From SXIZ01 sp040079795 (GTDB taxonomy: Bacteria > Pseudomonadota > Gammaproteobacteria > Methylococcales > Methylomonadaceae), in contig JBEBJQ010000003.1 in assembly GCA_040079795.1 (NCBI GenBank), forward strand, positions 62,001 to 126,000: 64,000 bases of DNA, read 5' to 3'. Below the pieces are notes generated by a model, which was given only the letters and a program-made list of their open reading frames with translations, ran no database searches and was not told the DNA's origin. The translations under genes were made by a program, and so were the position numbers. Below, piece by piece: positions 1 through 9,404 of the stretch (positions are counted from its first letter, which is position 1; each line of letters opens with the position of its first letter).

Positions 1-1
1 A

Positions 2-817
2 ACAGCCTTATTGGTTGCTTTATTATTCACCGCAGCAAGTCTGGCATCCCAGCCCCCGGCAAATGATATTCCCAATTTAACGGCCAATTGGCAGGAAGTG
101 GTTAACGCTTTTGCGCCACGGCTGCCTAGAATAAGCTCCCCGACCCATCAAGCTCTATTAGCCGGTGAAGCCGGACGCATGGCGATTATCGGGCAAGTAC
201 CCTCACCGGCCGCTACAGAATGGTCGGATTATAATCATAATATTGCCGGTATCTTTTTAACGGCCATGAGCTTTTTTGCCATGCTGTCTTATCTGAAAAC
301 GCTGCCAGCACCGTTTTCCATCTTTGCCAAATATGACCGCGTAACACAATACTGGCCACTGGGTTTTGTAGGCTTAGGCATTTTTCTTTTCTTCCGCAGT
401 GATGCGGAAAGCTGGCCTTTAGGGCCTATTGGTTTTTGGGAAAGTACTTTTAATAATGGCGAAATATTGCAGCATAGGATTGCCACTTTGCTGGTGTTTG
501 TGTTGGGCGTTATGGAAACACGTGCCAGAATGCGGCGCGGTCAAGCGGGCCGTTTACCCTATGTATTCCCAGTCTTGGCGGGTTTTGGCGGCTTAATGTT
601 ATTAACCCATTCACATATCGGCTTTCAACCTAAAAGTGCGTTCCTTATCCAGGTGGGGCACACCTTAATGGGTGTTTTAGCGCTCATCCTTGCGTGTGGT
701 CGCTGGCTGGAATTAAATTTAGACAGACCGGGCAAAGATATCGCCGGTTTTGTTTCGGTCGCAGCCCTTTTTCAAATTGGACTGATCTTAATGTTCTATC
801 GCGAACCCTTATATTAA
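2..817 (+). CDS. CopD-type copper resistance membrane protein, C-terminal part
   Basis: The reading frame is already open at the window edge, so the true start lies upstream and about 271 residues are visible. The first residues (a hydrophobic helix ending SLASQPPAND) resemble the end of a CopD domain, the inner-membrane part of copper uptake/resistance systems. After a polar loop of about 60 residues come roughly six further hydrophobic segments, with His residues in or beside them (SHIGF, QHRIAT, VGHTLMG). The exact family of this C-terminal membrane half is not recognised. It ends two bases before the dxs start, so the two are probably co-transcribed. The CopD assignment is by resemblance only; it could be another polytopic copper protein. 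Confidence 0.6.
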   Translation, partial: TALLVALLFTAASLASQPPANDIPNLTANWQEVVNAFAPRLPRISSPTHQALLAGEAGRMAIIGQVPSPAATEWSDYNHNIAGIFLTAMSFFAMLSYLKTLPAPFSIFAKYDRVTQYWPLGFVGLGIFLFFRSDAESWPLGPIGFWESTFNNGEILQHRIATLLVFVLGVMETRARMRRGQAGRLPYVFPVLAGFGGLMLLTHSHIGFQPKSAFLIQVGHTLMGVLALILACGRWLELNLDRPGKDIAGFVSVAALFQIGLILMFYREPLY

Positions 818-819
818 TT

Positions 820-2682
820 ATGAAAACATCAAAGCCTTATCCTTTGCTCGACAGCATCAATTTGCCAGCGGATGTTCGCAAACTATCTAAAGACCAGCTC
901 AAACCTTTAGCAAAAGAGTTGCGGGAATTTTTAACCCACACAGTAAGCATTTCGGGTGGACATTTTTCCGCAGGATTAGGCACGGTTGAATTAACGGTAG
1001 CACTCCATTATGTATTCGACACCCCATCTGATCAATTAGTATGGGATGTCGGCCACCAAGCCTATCCACATAAAATATTGACCGGCCGAAAAGACCGTAT
1101 GACCACCATTCGTAGCCGCGATGGCGTTTCTGCTTTTCCAAGCCGTTTTGAAAGCGAATATGACGCGTTTGGCGTCGGTCATTCCAGCACCTCGATCAGT
1201 GCCGCTTTAGGCATGGCGATTGCCTCGAATTTAAAAGGTGAAGATAAACAAATGGTCGCCATTATCGGTGATGGCAGCATTACCGGTGGTATGGCGTATG
1301 AAGCAATGAACCATGCGGGAGCGATTGACGCCAATTTATTGGTGATATTGAATGATAACGACATGTCCATTTCGCCACCCGTTGGCGCAATGAGCAATTA
1401 TTTAACTAAAATCTTATCCAGCAAATTGTATTCCTCAGTGCGTGAAGAAAGCAAAAAAGTGTTAAGCAAAATGCCCAGCGTTTGGGAATTAGCACGCCGT
1501 ACTGAAGAACACATGAAAGGCATGATTGTGCCGGGTACGTTGTTTGAAGAACTGGGCTTTAACTATATCGGCCCTATAGACGGCCATGACCTGGACATGT
1601 TAATACCCACCCTGGAAAACCTTAAGTCCATATCAGGACCCCGATTTTTACATATCGTAACCAAAAAAGGCAAAGGTTATCCTCCGGCCGAGAAAGATCC
1701 CTTGGCCTATCATGGCGTTGGGGCTTTTGATCCAACTAAAGACTGCTTACCTAAGTCAGCTCCTTCGCCCCACCCCACCTATACGGAAGTTTTTGGTAGC
1801 TGGTTATGTGATATGGCGGCTAAAGATGAACGGCTGCTGGGCATTACGCCAGCTATGCGTGAAGGCTCTGGGCTGGTTAAGTTTTCGGAACAGTTTCCCA
1901 AGCGTTATTTTGATGTTGCGATTGCGGAACAACATGCGGTTACCCTTGCGGCAGGACAGGCTTGTGAAGGGGCTAAACCGGTTGTTGCGATATACTCTAC
2001 TTTTTTACAGCGCGCCTACGACCAGTTAATCCATGATGTCGCCCTGCAAAATCTGGATGTGTTATTTGCACTTGACCGGGCTGGTTTGGTTGGCCCAGAT
2101 GGTCCGACCCATGCCGGAAGCTTTGACTATAGTTACATGAGTTGTTTGCCCAATATGCTGGTCATGGCGCCTGCCGATGAAAACGAATGCCGGCAAATGC
2201 TCTACACCGGATTTTTGCATGAAGGCCCTGCTTCCGTGCGTTATCCCAGAGGCAAAGGCCCTGGTGTAGCGGTACAAAAAACCATGTCCGCCCTACCGAT
2301 TGGCAAAGCTGAAATCCGCCATAAAGGCGGCCGCATTGCGATATTGGCTTGGGGGAGCATGGTGACACCTGCACTTGAAGCGGGTAAATCCCTGAATGCT
2401 ACCGTGGTCAATATGCGTTTTGTTAAACCGATAGATGAAGCTTTACTACTGGAACTCGCCAAAAGCCATGAAATCTTCATTACCGTTGAAGAAAATGCGC
2501 TTCCTGGGGGCGCAGGCAGTGCCGTAAATAATTTCCTGCAAGCGCAGAAAATTCTTATGCCAGTCTTAAATATCGGCTTACCTGATTTGTTTGTAGAACA
2601 AGGTACACGCGAAGAATTACTGGCGTTCTGTAAATTGGATACTGCCAGTATTTTAAACCGTATAGAGCAATTTTGCGCCTAA
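820..2682 (+). CDS. dxs: 1-deoxy-D-xylulose-5-phosphate synthase
   Basis: Dxs condenses pyruvate and glyceraldehyde 3-phosphate, with thiamine diphosphate and Mg2+, to give DXP, the first step of the MEP isoprenoid pathway. The 620-residue product has the family's usual length. Recognisable parts are the GHQAYPHKILTGR substrate/TPP region near residue 80, the TPP/Mg motif GDGSITGGMAYEA near residue 150, the transketolase-like pyrimidine domain with EQHAVTLAAG near residue 370, and the C-terminal transketolase domain. A longer in-frame opening exists upstream, but the ATG at 820 gives the canonical MKTSKPYPLLDSI start and follows the previous stop by two bases. apt follows five bases after the stop. 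Confidence 0.97.
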   Translation: MKTSKPYPLLDSINLPADVRKLSKDQLKPLAKELREFLTHTVSISGGHFSAGLGTVELTVALHYVFDTPSDQLVWDVGHQAYPHKILTGRKDRMTTIRSRDGVSAFPSRFESEYDAFGVGHSSTSISAALGMAIASNLKGEDKQMVAIIGDGSITGGMAYEAMNHAGAIDANLLVILNDNDMSISPPVGAMSNYLTKILSSKLYSSVREESKKVLSKMPSVWELARRTEEHMKGMIVPGTLFEELGFNYIGPIDGHDLDMLIPTLENLKSISGPRFLHIVTKKGKGYPPAEKDPLAYHGVGAFDPTKDCLPKSAPSPHPTYTEVFGSWLCDMAAKDERLLGITPAMREGSGLVKFSEQFPKRYFDVAIAEQHAVTLAAGQACEGAKPVVAIYSTFLQRAYDQLIHDVALQNLDVLFALDRAGLVGPDGPTHAGSFDYSYMSCLPNMLVMAPADENECRQMLYTGFLHEGPASVRYPRGKGPGVAVQKTMSALPIGKAEIRHKGGRIAILAWGSMVTPALEAGKSLNATVVNMRFVKPIDEALLLELAKSHEIFITVEENALPGGAGSAVNNFLQAQKILMPVLNIGLPDLFVEQGTREELLAFCKLDTASILNRIEQFCA

Positions 2683-2687
2683 CCGCC

Positions 2688-3203
2688 ATGGACAGACTAA
2701 CCGCTAAAATTCGGGATATTCCTGACTTTCCAACACCAGGGATTATCTTTAAAGATATTACCCCCCTGGTTAAAGATCCTGCTACGCTCCGCCTGAGTGT
2801 GCATCAGTTGCTACAGCCATTTTTAGGGCAAGATATTACCCTGGTCGCCGGAATGGAAGCGCGAGGCTTTATTTTTGGATCTTTAGTGGCATGGGAACTG
2901 GGCCTTGGATTTGTCCCGCTGCGCAAACCCGGTAAATTACCCCATGATGTACACAGCGTTTCGTATGATTTAGAGTACGGCTCTGCGACTCTAGAAGCCC
3001 ACCGTGATGCCTTTAACGCTCACGACAAAGTATTAGTTATTGATGATATTTTAGCAACGGGCGGCACTGCCAAAGCCAGTTGCGAGCTGGTTGAAGCACT
3101 GGGCGCCAAAGTTGTGGCTTGTGCCTTTGTGGTTGAATTAGATTTTTTAAAAGGTCGCGAAAGGCTTAATGCTTATAACGTCCATTCCTTACTACATTAT
3201 TAA
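2688..3203 (+). CDS. apt: adenine phosphoribosyltransferase
   Basis: Apt converts adenine and PRPP to AMP in purine salvage. The 171-residue product starts MDRLTAKIRDIPDFPTPGI, typical of the family, and carries EARGFIFG and the PRPP-binding loop VLVIDDILATGGTAKA near residues 118-133. The ATG at 2688 is preferred over a TTG at 2673, which lies inside dxs. It follows dxs by five bases on the same strand and is probably in the same transcript. Confidence 0.96.
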   Translation: MDRLTAKIRDIPDFPTPGIIFKDITPLVKDPATLRLSVHQLLQPFLGQDITLVAGMEARGFIFGSLVAWELGLGFVPLRKPGKLPHDVHSVSYDLEYGSATLEAHRDAFNAHDKVLVIDDILATGGTAKASCELVEALGAKVVACAFVVELDFLKGRERLNAYNVHSLLHY

Positions 3204-3301
3204 ATATTGCTCAGTTATTTATAAGCGCAGCTTTATAGTCAATAACAATCAAACCAGTCAAGCTTGCCCGCGCATTATAAAATCCCACTGCCAAAAACCC
3301 A

Positions 3302-3320
3302 GTATCCTTAAGATACTTTT
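3302..3320 (+). terminator. weak stem-loop between convergent apt and PBP genes
   Basis: GTATC-CTTAA-GATAC followed by TTTT lies in the 124-base gap between the convergent apt and penicillin-binding protein genes. The stem is only five base pairs, so this is a weak candidate terminator for the dxs-apt transcript. Confidence 0.3.
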
Positions 3321-3327
3321 AAAAACT

Positions 3328-6300
3328 CTACCAATAGCCTTGCTTACTTAGCAATTGAGACGGCTTAATCAACTCCTGCCACCAAACATAGGGTTCCTCT
3401 AGCTCATTAGGGTCACGTCGACAACAAAACTGAGTTAAGGCCTCAACGCTATTTGACTCAAGCTGAAGCTTTTTAGGCGTATCCGCAAGCAATAACGGCT
3501 GAATCACCGGTTGCAATGATTTTAAAACCTGTACCGGCACGGCACTGGTAAAGTTATAGCCTGCCGCATCCTGACCTGCAACGTAAGCAGTTATTACACC
3601 GAAATGACGGCTGCCCAAGAAAAAGACAAAGGTCGCAGTACGGCTAATCACCTGTGCGCCAATTTGACCGCCGCGGGCATTAAACATTCTGCGGACATGA
3701 TCGCCGGTACCGGTTTTCCCCCCCACCAATAGAGGTTTGCCGGACTGGTCTTTATAAATATCTTTAAGCCGAACAGCCGTCCCGTTGGAGACCACACCGA
3801 TCAATGCCCCCCTAACCGCCGCTGCAACTTGTGGCGATAGCACCGCCTCGCCTTTCGGAGGGCTAATGGTCATCAAAGTCTCGAACGGGGTTCCCTCCGC
3901 AAAATGATAACGTTCAAATTTAGTCACCGGATAACTGACCCCATCATTCACTATGATTCCCATTAACTTGGCAAGCGACGCGGGACGGTCGCCTGATGCA
4001 CCAATCGCAGAAGCATAGGATGGGGTCATATCGGCAAACGGATACCCCACTTTACGCCAGGCATCGGCAATATGGCTAAACACCTCTTTTTCCAGCAAAG
4101 TTTGGATACGCTTATCCATCGAATATCTGTGCCGACTTTTAAATAACCAGGAATACACCTCTTGACGAACATCGGTACTGGCAGCAAAAACATCATTCAG
4201 GGTTGCCTCTGGTTTATCTTGCAAATAATTCACCAGCCATAACTCCAAGGGATGAATATGGCTGATATAACCCCGGTCATGCAGGTTAAACGCATCAACA
4301 GCATACTTGTTGTAAAGGTAAACCAGATCTTCGTCGGAAAATTGGGTGTTATTGAGATTAGTTTGCAGATAGGTTTTTAATTCTCCTACGGATGCCCGTG
4401 GCAAAATAGAGCGGAATACTGTTGCCAAACGGGTCGGATTTGGATAAACACTTTGCGTCAGCAGGTTAAGCAATTCATTGGATTGCTTATCCTGATATTT
4501 AGCATAAAAGCGCCGCAGATAAACCTTTGCCTCTTCATCGGCAAAGCGTTCCAGATATTCACGCCGCAAAGGCTCGCCGCCCTGTTCGATACGCGTATAA
4601 ATGCCATTAGGCCGGTAAAGGTAGTGGTATTCAATATCCCGCATCAAACGGATAAAAACCAGATTAACCGAATCCCGCAGCGCGTCCCGAACCGGCATTA
4701 TTTTACCGTTATCGGTTTTATTAAAATTATTAAAATGATGCACCCCGCCCCCGGTATAAAAATTTTCACCGGGACTGGATGAATAACGTTTATCCAGAGC
4801 TGCTTCAAGAATTTCGGGCAAAGTGATTTTCGGGTTGTGCAGGATTTGCTCAATTACCCACAACGACAGATGATCACGCGGATGAAGCACCACCGTATTA
4901 AGCGCTGCCCTGGATTGATTGACGTATTGCCGATACAGCTCATCTACCAGCTGGAGATATAACACCGTTGTCCTAAGTTTAGCGGTTGAGCCTAAATCCA
5001 ATCTAATCCCTTCATTGATGTCTAACGGCTGATCATAATTATCCGTTTGCACCCGCAATTGATTTCCCAGCGGAGTGCGTTCATAAAGCATCAAACTATA
5101 AACAATCTTATCCAGGTTATTATTTTTATTCAGTAGGCGTTTATCCATTAAACCTGCCTGCGCCGCATTTTCAGGCTGCTTTAAGCTGAGCAGTGTAGTG
5201 GCAATCGCTTGCTGTGCGTTTTGGTTAAGGCTGGTTTTAACTGTGAGATCAAGACGATCAAGGTCATATAAACTTTTAATACCCAAATTAGCGGTTAAGC
5301 GTGCGCGCACCATGGTTTGAGTTTTATGGTCTGCGTAATTTTTAGCATTAGGGGGAATCCGGGCACGGTTTAATTCAAGCTTGTTGGCCAGCGCGGCATC
5401 ACGCATTGCATTAGAAATAGCACCGTCGGCTGCCAATAGCCGAAGATGGCTATCGGCTAATTTTTGCAAATTTTCATGGCCATTTCCCAACAAATAGGTA
5501 GGGCGACGCTGAGCCAATAATAGACTTAAGAATTGCCGGTAAGCCCGCCCTTGTTCCAGGGTAACAGTCGGATTCTTAGCCGGCACATCCGCTGCCAGCA
5601 ACCGGTTGGAGGTTTCAAAATCCGCTTGATACCAAATGCGCATGCCCTCGCCAATACCCTGCACCTCGCCGTAACCTGTAGCCGCTGCCAGCGGTACCGA
5701 ATTAAGGTAATTCAGGGCGATTCGACGCCGCGCCGGTAAGGTGTCAGTTCCATCCAGGTAGGCACGCAAGGATGCACTGCTCATCTGTCGCAGCTTCTCA
5801 AATACCGAAGTCGTAATCCCGCCCGGCGAATGCTGATATTTTTCCAACTGCGTTGCCAAGGTGCTACCACCTGCCGCGTTAATCTCAGCACCCAGTGATT
5901 TTTTCAGCATGTCTAATGACGCCTTACCAAAGCGTGTCCATTCGACTGCGGGGTTGCGGTTAGCATATTGTTCATCCAGCAATTTACGGTTTTCAATATA
6001 CAACAAAGTATTTAATACCAGCGGCGGAACTGCCTCAATGGAAGGATAAACCTGCTTCGGATAAATTGATTCAAAAAGCGGCTGATTTTTATCATCTAAA
6101 ATACGTAACCCGGCGCGTTTTTTCTCATGATAAACATTGTAAAGGCCTAAATCTAAAAGCTTAACTTGTAATGGCGATATACGTGATTGCGCTGTAACCT
6201 CAAAATTTTGCTTCATCAAGCGTCCAATAAAATCTGGTAACCCGACATAACCAAGCCGCACATCAAAAGGCCCAAAAGCTGGATAACGGATCAATGAACT

Positions 6301-6474
6301 GGAGCCAGGTTCGACAACATAGTGCAAACCCTTGCCAAGCTCCGAAAGGTAGCGGGCTTGTAGTTTGGAGGTGAGTAATTCCTGCTGGATACTATAAACG
6401 CTTATCGCAGTTAGCAACATCAAGGTGAAGACGATCAATCCTCGATACAACGAACGCCGGGGCAAAGATGACAT
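3328..6474 (-). CDS. long divergent class A penicillin-binding protein (GT51 + transpeptidase)
   Basis: The 1048-residue protein has an N-terminal membrane anchor (about residues 11-30). A GT51 peptidoglycan glycosyltransferase domain follows: IENRKLL near 160 in place of the usual EDRxF motif, and GGSTLATQLEK at 203-212. The penicillin-binding transpeptidase domain shows S-T-A-K at 496-499, S-V-N at 602-604 and KTGTGD at 920-925, all three catalytic motifs. The distance from SxN to KTG (about 316 residues) is much longer than usual, so an insertion of some 150-200 residues sits inside the transpeptidase domain. Function is inferred as periplasmic peptidoglycan polymerisation and crosslinking. 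It stands alone between apt and yrfG and is not the usual ponA/mrcB ortholog. Confidence 0.85.
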   Translation of the reverse strand: MSSLPRRSLYRGLIVFTLMLLTAISVYSIQQELLTSKLQARYLSELGKGLHYVVEPGSSSLIRYPAFGPFDVRLGYVGLPDFIGRLMKQNFEVTAQSRISPLQVKLLDLGLYNVYHEKKRAGLRILDDKNQPLFESIYPKQVYPSIEAVPPLVLNTLLYIENRKLLDEQYANRNPAVEWTRFGKASLDMLKKSLGAEINAAGGSTLATQLEKYQHSPGGITTSVFEKLRQMSSASLRAYLDGTDTLPARRRIALNYLNSVPLAAATGYGEVQGIGEGMRIWYQADFETSNRLLAADVPAKNPTVTLEQGRAYRQFLSLLLAQRRPTYLLGNGHENLQKLADSHLRLLAADGAISNAMRDAALANKLELNRARIPPNAKNYADHKTQTMVRARLTANLGIKSLYDLDRLDLTVKTSLNQNAQQAIATTLLSLKQPENAAQAGLMDKRLLNKNNNLDKIVYSLMLYERTPLGNQLRVQTDNYDQPLDINEGIRLDLGSTAKLRTTVLYLQLVDELYRQYVNQSRAALNTVVLHPRDHLSLWVIEQILHNPKITLPEILEAALDKRYSSSPGENFYTGGGVHHFNNFNKTDNGKIMPVRDALRDSVNLVFIRLMRDIEYHYLYRPNGIYTRIEQGGEPLRREYLERFADEEAKVYLRRFYAKYQDKQSNELLNLLTQSVYPNPTRLATVFRSILPRASVGELKTYLQTNLNNTQFSDEDLVYLYNKYAVDAFNLHDRGYISHIHPLELWLVNYLQDKPEATLNDVFAASTDVRQEVYSWLFKSRHRYSMDKRIQTLLEKEVFSHIADAWRKVGYPFADMTPSYASAIGASGDRPASLAKLMGIIVNDGVSYPVTKFERYHFAEGTPFETLMTISPPKGEAVLSPQVAAAVRGALIGVVSNGTAVRLKDIYKDQSGKPLLVGGKTGTGDHVRRMFNARGGQIGAQVISRTATFVFFLGSRHFGVITAYVAGQDAAGYNFTSAVPVQVLKSLQPVIQPLLLADTPKKLQLESNSVEALTQFCCRRDPNELEEPYVWWQELIKPSQLLSKQGYW

Positions 6475-7018
6475 GTAATTATGCTTAAATTAAGAAAATG
6501 ATTTAGCTAAAGGGTAACGGATAAATATACTAATCTGCTTAAGATATAGGTTTTGAAAACCGCACATCCATCATTAAAAGCAGGCTAAAAAGATAAAATA
6601 TTGCCCAACGAATCACTTCATAAAAAGCATATCAAGTTCAAAATGAATCACTGAAGTTTACCATCCTTAAGCTAGCCTTTTCATGTCTTACAACATCATC
6701 GGAACATTGCTAAATCTCTAGCGTTTAAGCAGTCATAAGTATAGCTAAAAATTCAACAATAATAATTACCGCTCAAAACTTAAACCCCTAAAAACTTAAC
6801 CCAAAAGACAATCATTGGATTTCATCCTACTTTTTAACGCTTCTTATGCCAAAAAAGCCAATGTGGCTCTGAACCAGCCAGCATAAACTAGACTAAACGG
6901 GTTATTCTACCTATAGTTTCTACCCATAATATTAACTTAGTAGGCTCTGGCAGAAAATCATCGTATTAACTTCTGGCCTCTACCTATACTCCTTAACCGT
7001 TTTATTAGGTCAACAATA
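6475..7018. other. 544-base AT-rich gap without a recognisable protein gene
   Basis: The gap lies between divergent PBP and yrfG genes, so it must hold both promoters. All frames are interrupted by stops. The only structured element seen is a minus-strand stem-loop with a T run at 6851-6870 (listed separately). The short motif TATAGGTAGA occurs twice on the minus strand, near 6910 and 6985. No protein remnant was recognised. Confidence 0.6.
6851..6870 (-). terminator. orphan Rho-independent terminator, minus strand
   Basis: Read on the minus strand this is AGCCA-CAT-TGGCT followed by at least five T. No annotated minus-strand gene ends here: the next gene upstream on that strand's path, yrfG, is on the plus strand. 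It may end a small RNA starting near 6980 (minus-strand TTGACC at 7008-7013 and TATAGG at 6983-6988, spacer 19) or be left from a lost gene. Confidence 0.45.
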
Positions 7019-7675
7019 ATGATCAACTGGGCAAACATTGATACCGTATTACTGGATATGGACGGTACCTTACTGGATTTAAATTTTGACAACCATTTTT
7101 GGCAGGAATTTGTACCCTTAAAATTCGCGCATTTAAACGGCATCAACATTGAGGAAGCAAAAATATTACTCGCACCGCAATTTAAAAAGATGGAAGGGCA
7201 ACTAGAATGGTATTGCTTGGATTACTGGAGTAACACATTACAACTAGACATCGCTGGCTTAAAAATGGAAATCGCTGGCCTTATTGCAGTGCTGCCGCAT
7301 GTCATCGAATTTTTAGAAAAAGTTCAGCAGTCCTCACGCACGCTATTACTGGTTACTAATGCGCACCGCAGCAGTTTGGGTCTAAAAATGGACAAAACCT
7401 GTTTAAACCGGTTTTTTGATGCGCTTATCAGTTCACATGATTTCGGCATAGCTAAAGAACAGACCGTATTTTGGCCCAAATTACAACAGCAACACCCTTT
7501 CGACAAACGCCACACCCTACTGGTAGATGATAGCTTAGCCGTATTGAACGCTGCCCACGACTTTGGACTTGAACACATTATCGCAATCAGTAAACCGGAT
7601 TCAAAACAGCCCAAAAAAATATTTACGCATTATCCAGCTATCGAGGATTTCCGCGAGCTGATGGCAGGACTCTAA
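7019..7675 (+). CDS. yrfG: HAD-family GMP/IMP 5'-nucleotidase
   Basis: A 218-residue HAD-superfamily phosphatase. The nucleophile motif DMDGTLLDLNFDN sits at about residues 13-25, motif II Thr in LLLVTNAHR, and motif IV acids in LLVDDSLAVL. The phrases DNHFWQEFVPLKFA and EWYCLDYWS are typical of the YrfG subfamily, which dephosphorylates GMP and IMP in E. coli. The ATG is preceded by AGG at nine bases. The 3' end overlaps the convergent rhlB gene by 38 bases. Confidence 0.88.
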   Translation: MINWANIDTVLLDMDGTLLDLNFDNHFWQEFVPLKFAHLNGINIEEAKILLAPQFKKMEGQLEWYCLDYWSNTLQLDIAGLKMEIAGLIAVLPHVIEFLEKVQQSSRTLLLVTNAHRSSLGLKMDKTCLNRFFDALISSHDFGIAKEQTVFWPKLQQQHPFDKRHTLLVDDSLAVLNAAHDFGLEHIIAISKPDSKQPKKIFTHYPAIEDFRELMAGL

Positions 7676-8909
7676 GTTTTTGGCCGACATGTTTGTTGAG
7701 TTGGTTGGGTTTACGAACTGTTTTGGGACGTTCAGGATGCTTAATCTCAGCCAATAACGACAGATTAATGGCAGTCACCGGTATTTTTTGCCCAATATAT
7801 TCTTCGATATCTGGCATGGAATAAGCGTATTCCTCACAAATAAAGCTAATTGCCTCGCCACTGGCACCAAAGCGTGCAGTTCTCCCGATACGATGCACGT
7901 AATCCTCCACATCCTGCGGCAAATCGTAATTAAACACATGCGACACATCGGCAATATGCAGACCCCGCGCAGCAACATCGGTCGCAATCAAAATCATGAT
8001 GCGATTTTCCTGAAAATCATTCAACAACCGTTGCCGTTTATCTTGCGGTACATCGCCGCTTAACGCCGCTGTTTTATAGCCATTAAAATTCAAATAGGCA
8101 TCTAAAAGCTCAGCACACCGCTTAGTGTTAACAAAAATAATACTGCGTTGCGGCTGAACCAACTGTAGTAGACCTAATAACAACGGTAGCTTTTGGTCAT
8201 TCGCCGGGCAATACGCACTTTGTTTGATCGCTTTAGAAGTTACTTCTTCCGTTTCTATGCGGATCAAAACCGGATTGTGCATGTGCTCATAGGCAAGCTC
8301 AGTAACTTTATACGATAAAGTTGCCGAGAACAGTAAATTTAACCGTGTTTCCGGGGCTGGCATACGCCTGAGTAAAAAACGAATGTCTTTAATGAACCCC
8401 AAATCAAACATCCGGTCCGCTTCATCCATCACCGTGACTTGAATATGTTCCAGGCTAAAGGCTTTTTGTTGATAAAAGTCAATCACCCGCCCCGGCGTGC
8501 CGATAATAATATCGACATCACCTTTCAAACTCAGCAGTTGCTTTTGATAGTCTGTGCCACCGTAGATCAGCGCAAATTTAAGCTCTAGGAATTTACCTAA
8601 CTGCAATGCATCTTTATGGATCTGGATGGCTAATTCCCGCGTTGGTGCCAGGATGAGCGCACGCGGATTGGTGATTTTTTCGCGTTCATCATTTAGCAAA
8701 TGCTGGAAAGTCGCCAGCAAAAACGCGGCCGTTTTACCTGTGCCGGTTTGCGCTTGGCCTGCTATATCCTTACCCCGTAAAGATAAGGGCAAGGCGCGAT
8801 CCTGAATGGGCGTACAGTGGTCAAAACCAGCGGCAGTTAACCCCTGAAGAATAGTGTCTGACAATTCCAGATTGCAAAAACGTGTTGCAGTGAGATGTTT
8901 AGTGTTCAT
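7638..8909 (-). CDS. rhlB: ATP-dependent DEAD-box RNA helicase RhlB
   Basis: A 423-residue DEAD-box helicase. In order: Q motif region FCNLELSDTILQGL...CTPIQ, Walker A AQTGTGKTAAF, PTRELAIQ, TPGR, DEAD in VMDEADRMFD, SAT in LLFSATL, ATDVAARGLHI and HRIGRTAR. The opening MNTKHLTATRF and the CTPIQDRALPLSLRGKDIA stretch match RhlB, the helicase of the E. coli RNA degradosome, rather than RhlE or SrmB. A longer frame reaches 9017, but the ATG at 8909 gives the family-like N terminus and avoids the trxA promoter. The C terminus is short and basic. The gene overlaps yrfG tail-to-tail. Confidence 0.92.
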   Translation of the reverse strand: MNTKHLTATRFCNLELSDTILQGLTAAGFDHCTPIQDRALPLSLRGKDIAGQAQTGTGKTAAFLLATFQHLLNDEREKITNPRALILAPTRELAIQIHKDALQLGKFLELKFALIYGGTDYQKQLLSLKGDVDIIIGTPGRVIDFYQQKAFSLEHIQVTVMDEADRMFDLGFIKDIRFLLRRMPAPETRLNLLFSATLSYKVTELAYEHMHNPVLIRIETEEVTSKAIKQSAYCPANDQKLPLLLGLLQLVQPQRSIIFVNTKRCAELLDAYLNFNGYKTAALSGDVPQDKRQRLLNDFQENRIMILIATDVAARGLHIADVSHVFNYDLPQDVEDYVHRIGRTARFGASGEAISFICEEYAYSMPDIEEYIGQKIPVTAINLSLLAEIKHPERPKTVRKPNQLNKHVGQKLRVLPSARGNPR

Positions 8910-8961
8910 AGTGCTATAGCATAACGTAAAAATCAAAATGCCTGAAATTGATTGATGATGA

Positions 8962-8990
8962 TTGACAAAAGAACCCGCCCCCCCTATAGT
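8962..8990 (+). promoter_or_regulatory. sigma70-like promoter of trxA
   Basis: TTGACA at 8962-8967 and TATAGT at 8985-8990 are separated by exactly 17 bases, a near-consensus sigma70 pair, 28 bases ahead of the trxA GTG start. It also lies in the divergent rhlB leader. Confidence 0.8.
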
Positions 8991-9018
8991 TTTATTTTTT
9001 AATAGTTGGAGAAACAAG

Positions 9019-9345
9019 GTGAGCGACTTAGTCCTTCATGTCAAAGATAGTGAATTTAATGAAACCGTTATTAAAGCAAATGGTCCTGTTCTCGTCGATT
9101 ACTGGGCTGAATGGTGCGGGCCTTGCAAAATGATTGGTCCCCTGCTTGATCAAATTGCCGTTGACTATGCGGGTAAGCTCACAATCGTTAAGTTAAATAT
9201 TGATGAAAATCCTGAAACGCCCCAACATTATGGCGTAAGAGGTATTCCCACTTTGATGATATTCAACAACGGCACCGTCGAAGCAACCAAAGTAGGTGCT
9301 TTAAGCAAATCTCAGCTGGCTGATTTTATCGACGCCAATATCTAA
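9019..9345 (+). CDS. trxA: thioredoxin 1
   Basis: TrxA reduces cytoplasmic disulfides and serves ribonucleotide reductase and other reductases. The 108-residue protein has the active site WCGPC at residues 32-36 and the cis-proline in RGIPTL. The start is GTG at 9019, giving VSDLVLHVKDSEF, with GGAG 7-8 bases upstream; an in-frame extension to 8962 would run through the promoter and is rejected. rho follows 175 bases downstream, the same trxA-rho order as in E. coli. Confidence 0.97.
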   Translation: MSDLVLHVKDSEFNETVIKANGPVLVDYWAEWCGPCKMIGPLLDQIAVDYAGKLTIVKLNIDENPETPQHYGVRGIPTLMIFNNGTVEATKVGALSKSQLADFIDANI

Positions 9346-9354
9346 TTATTTTTT

Positions 9355-9386
9355 GGGTTCGTTTAAAAATTTAGACGAACCCTTAT
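9355..9386 (+). terminator. stem-loop after trxA
   Basis: GGGTTCGT at 9355-9362 pairs perfectly with ACGAACCC at 9375-9382 and the stem can extend inward through TTAAA/TTTAG with one wobble pair. The following TTAT is a poor T tract, so termination may be partial, allowing some readthrough into rho. Confidence 0.6.
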
Positions 9387-9404
9387 AATTGCGCTATACT
9401 CATC

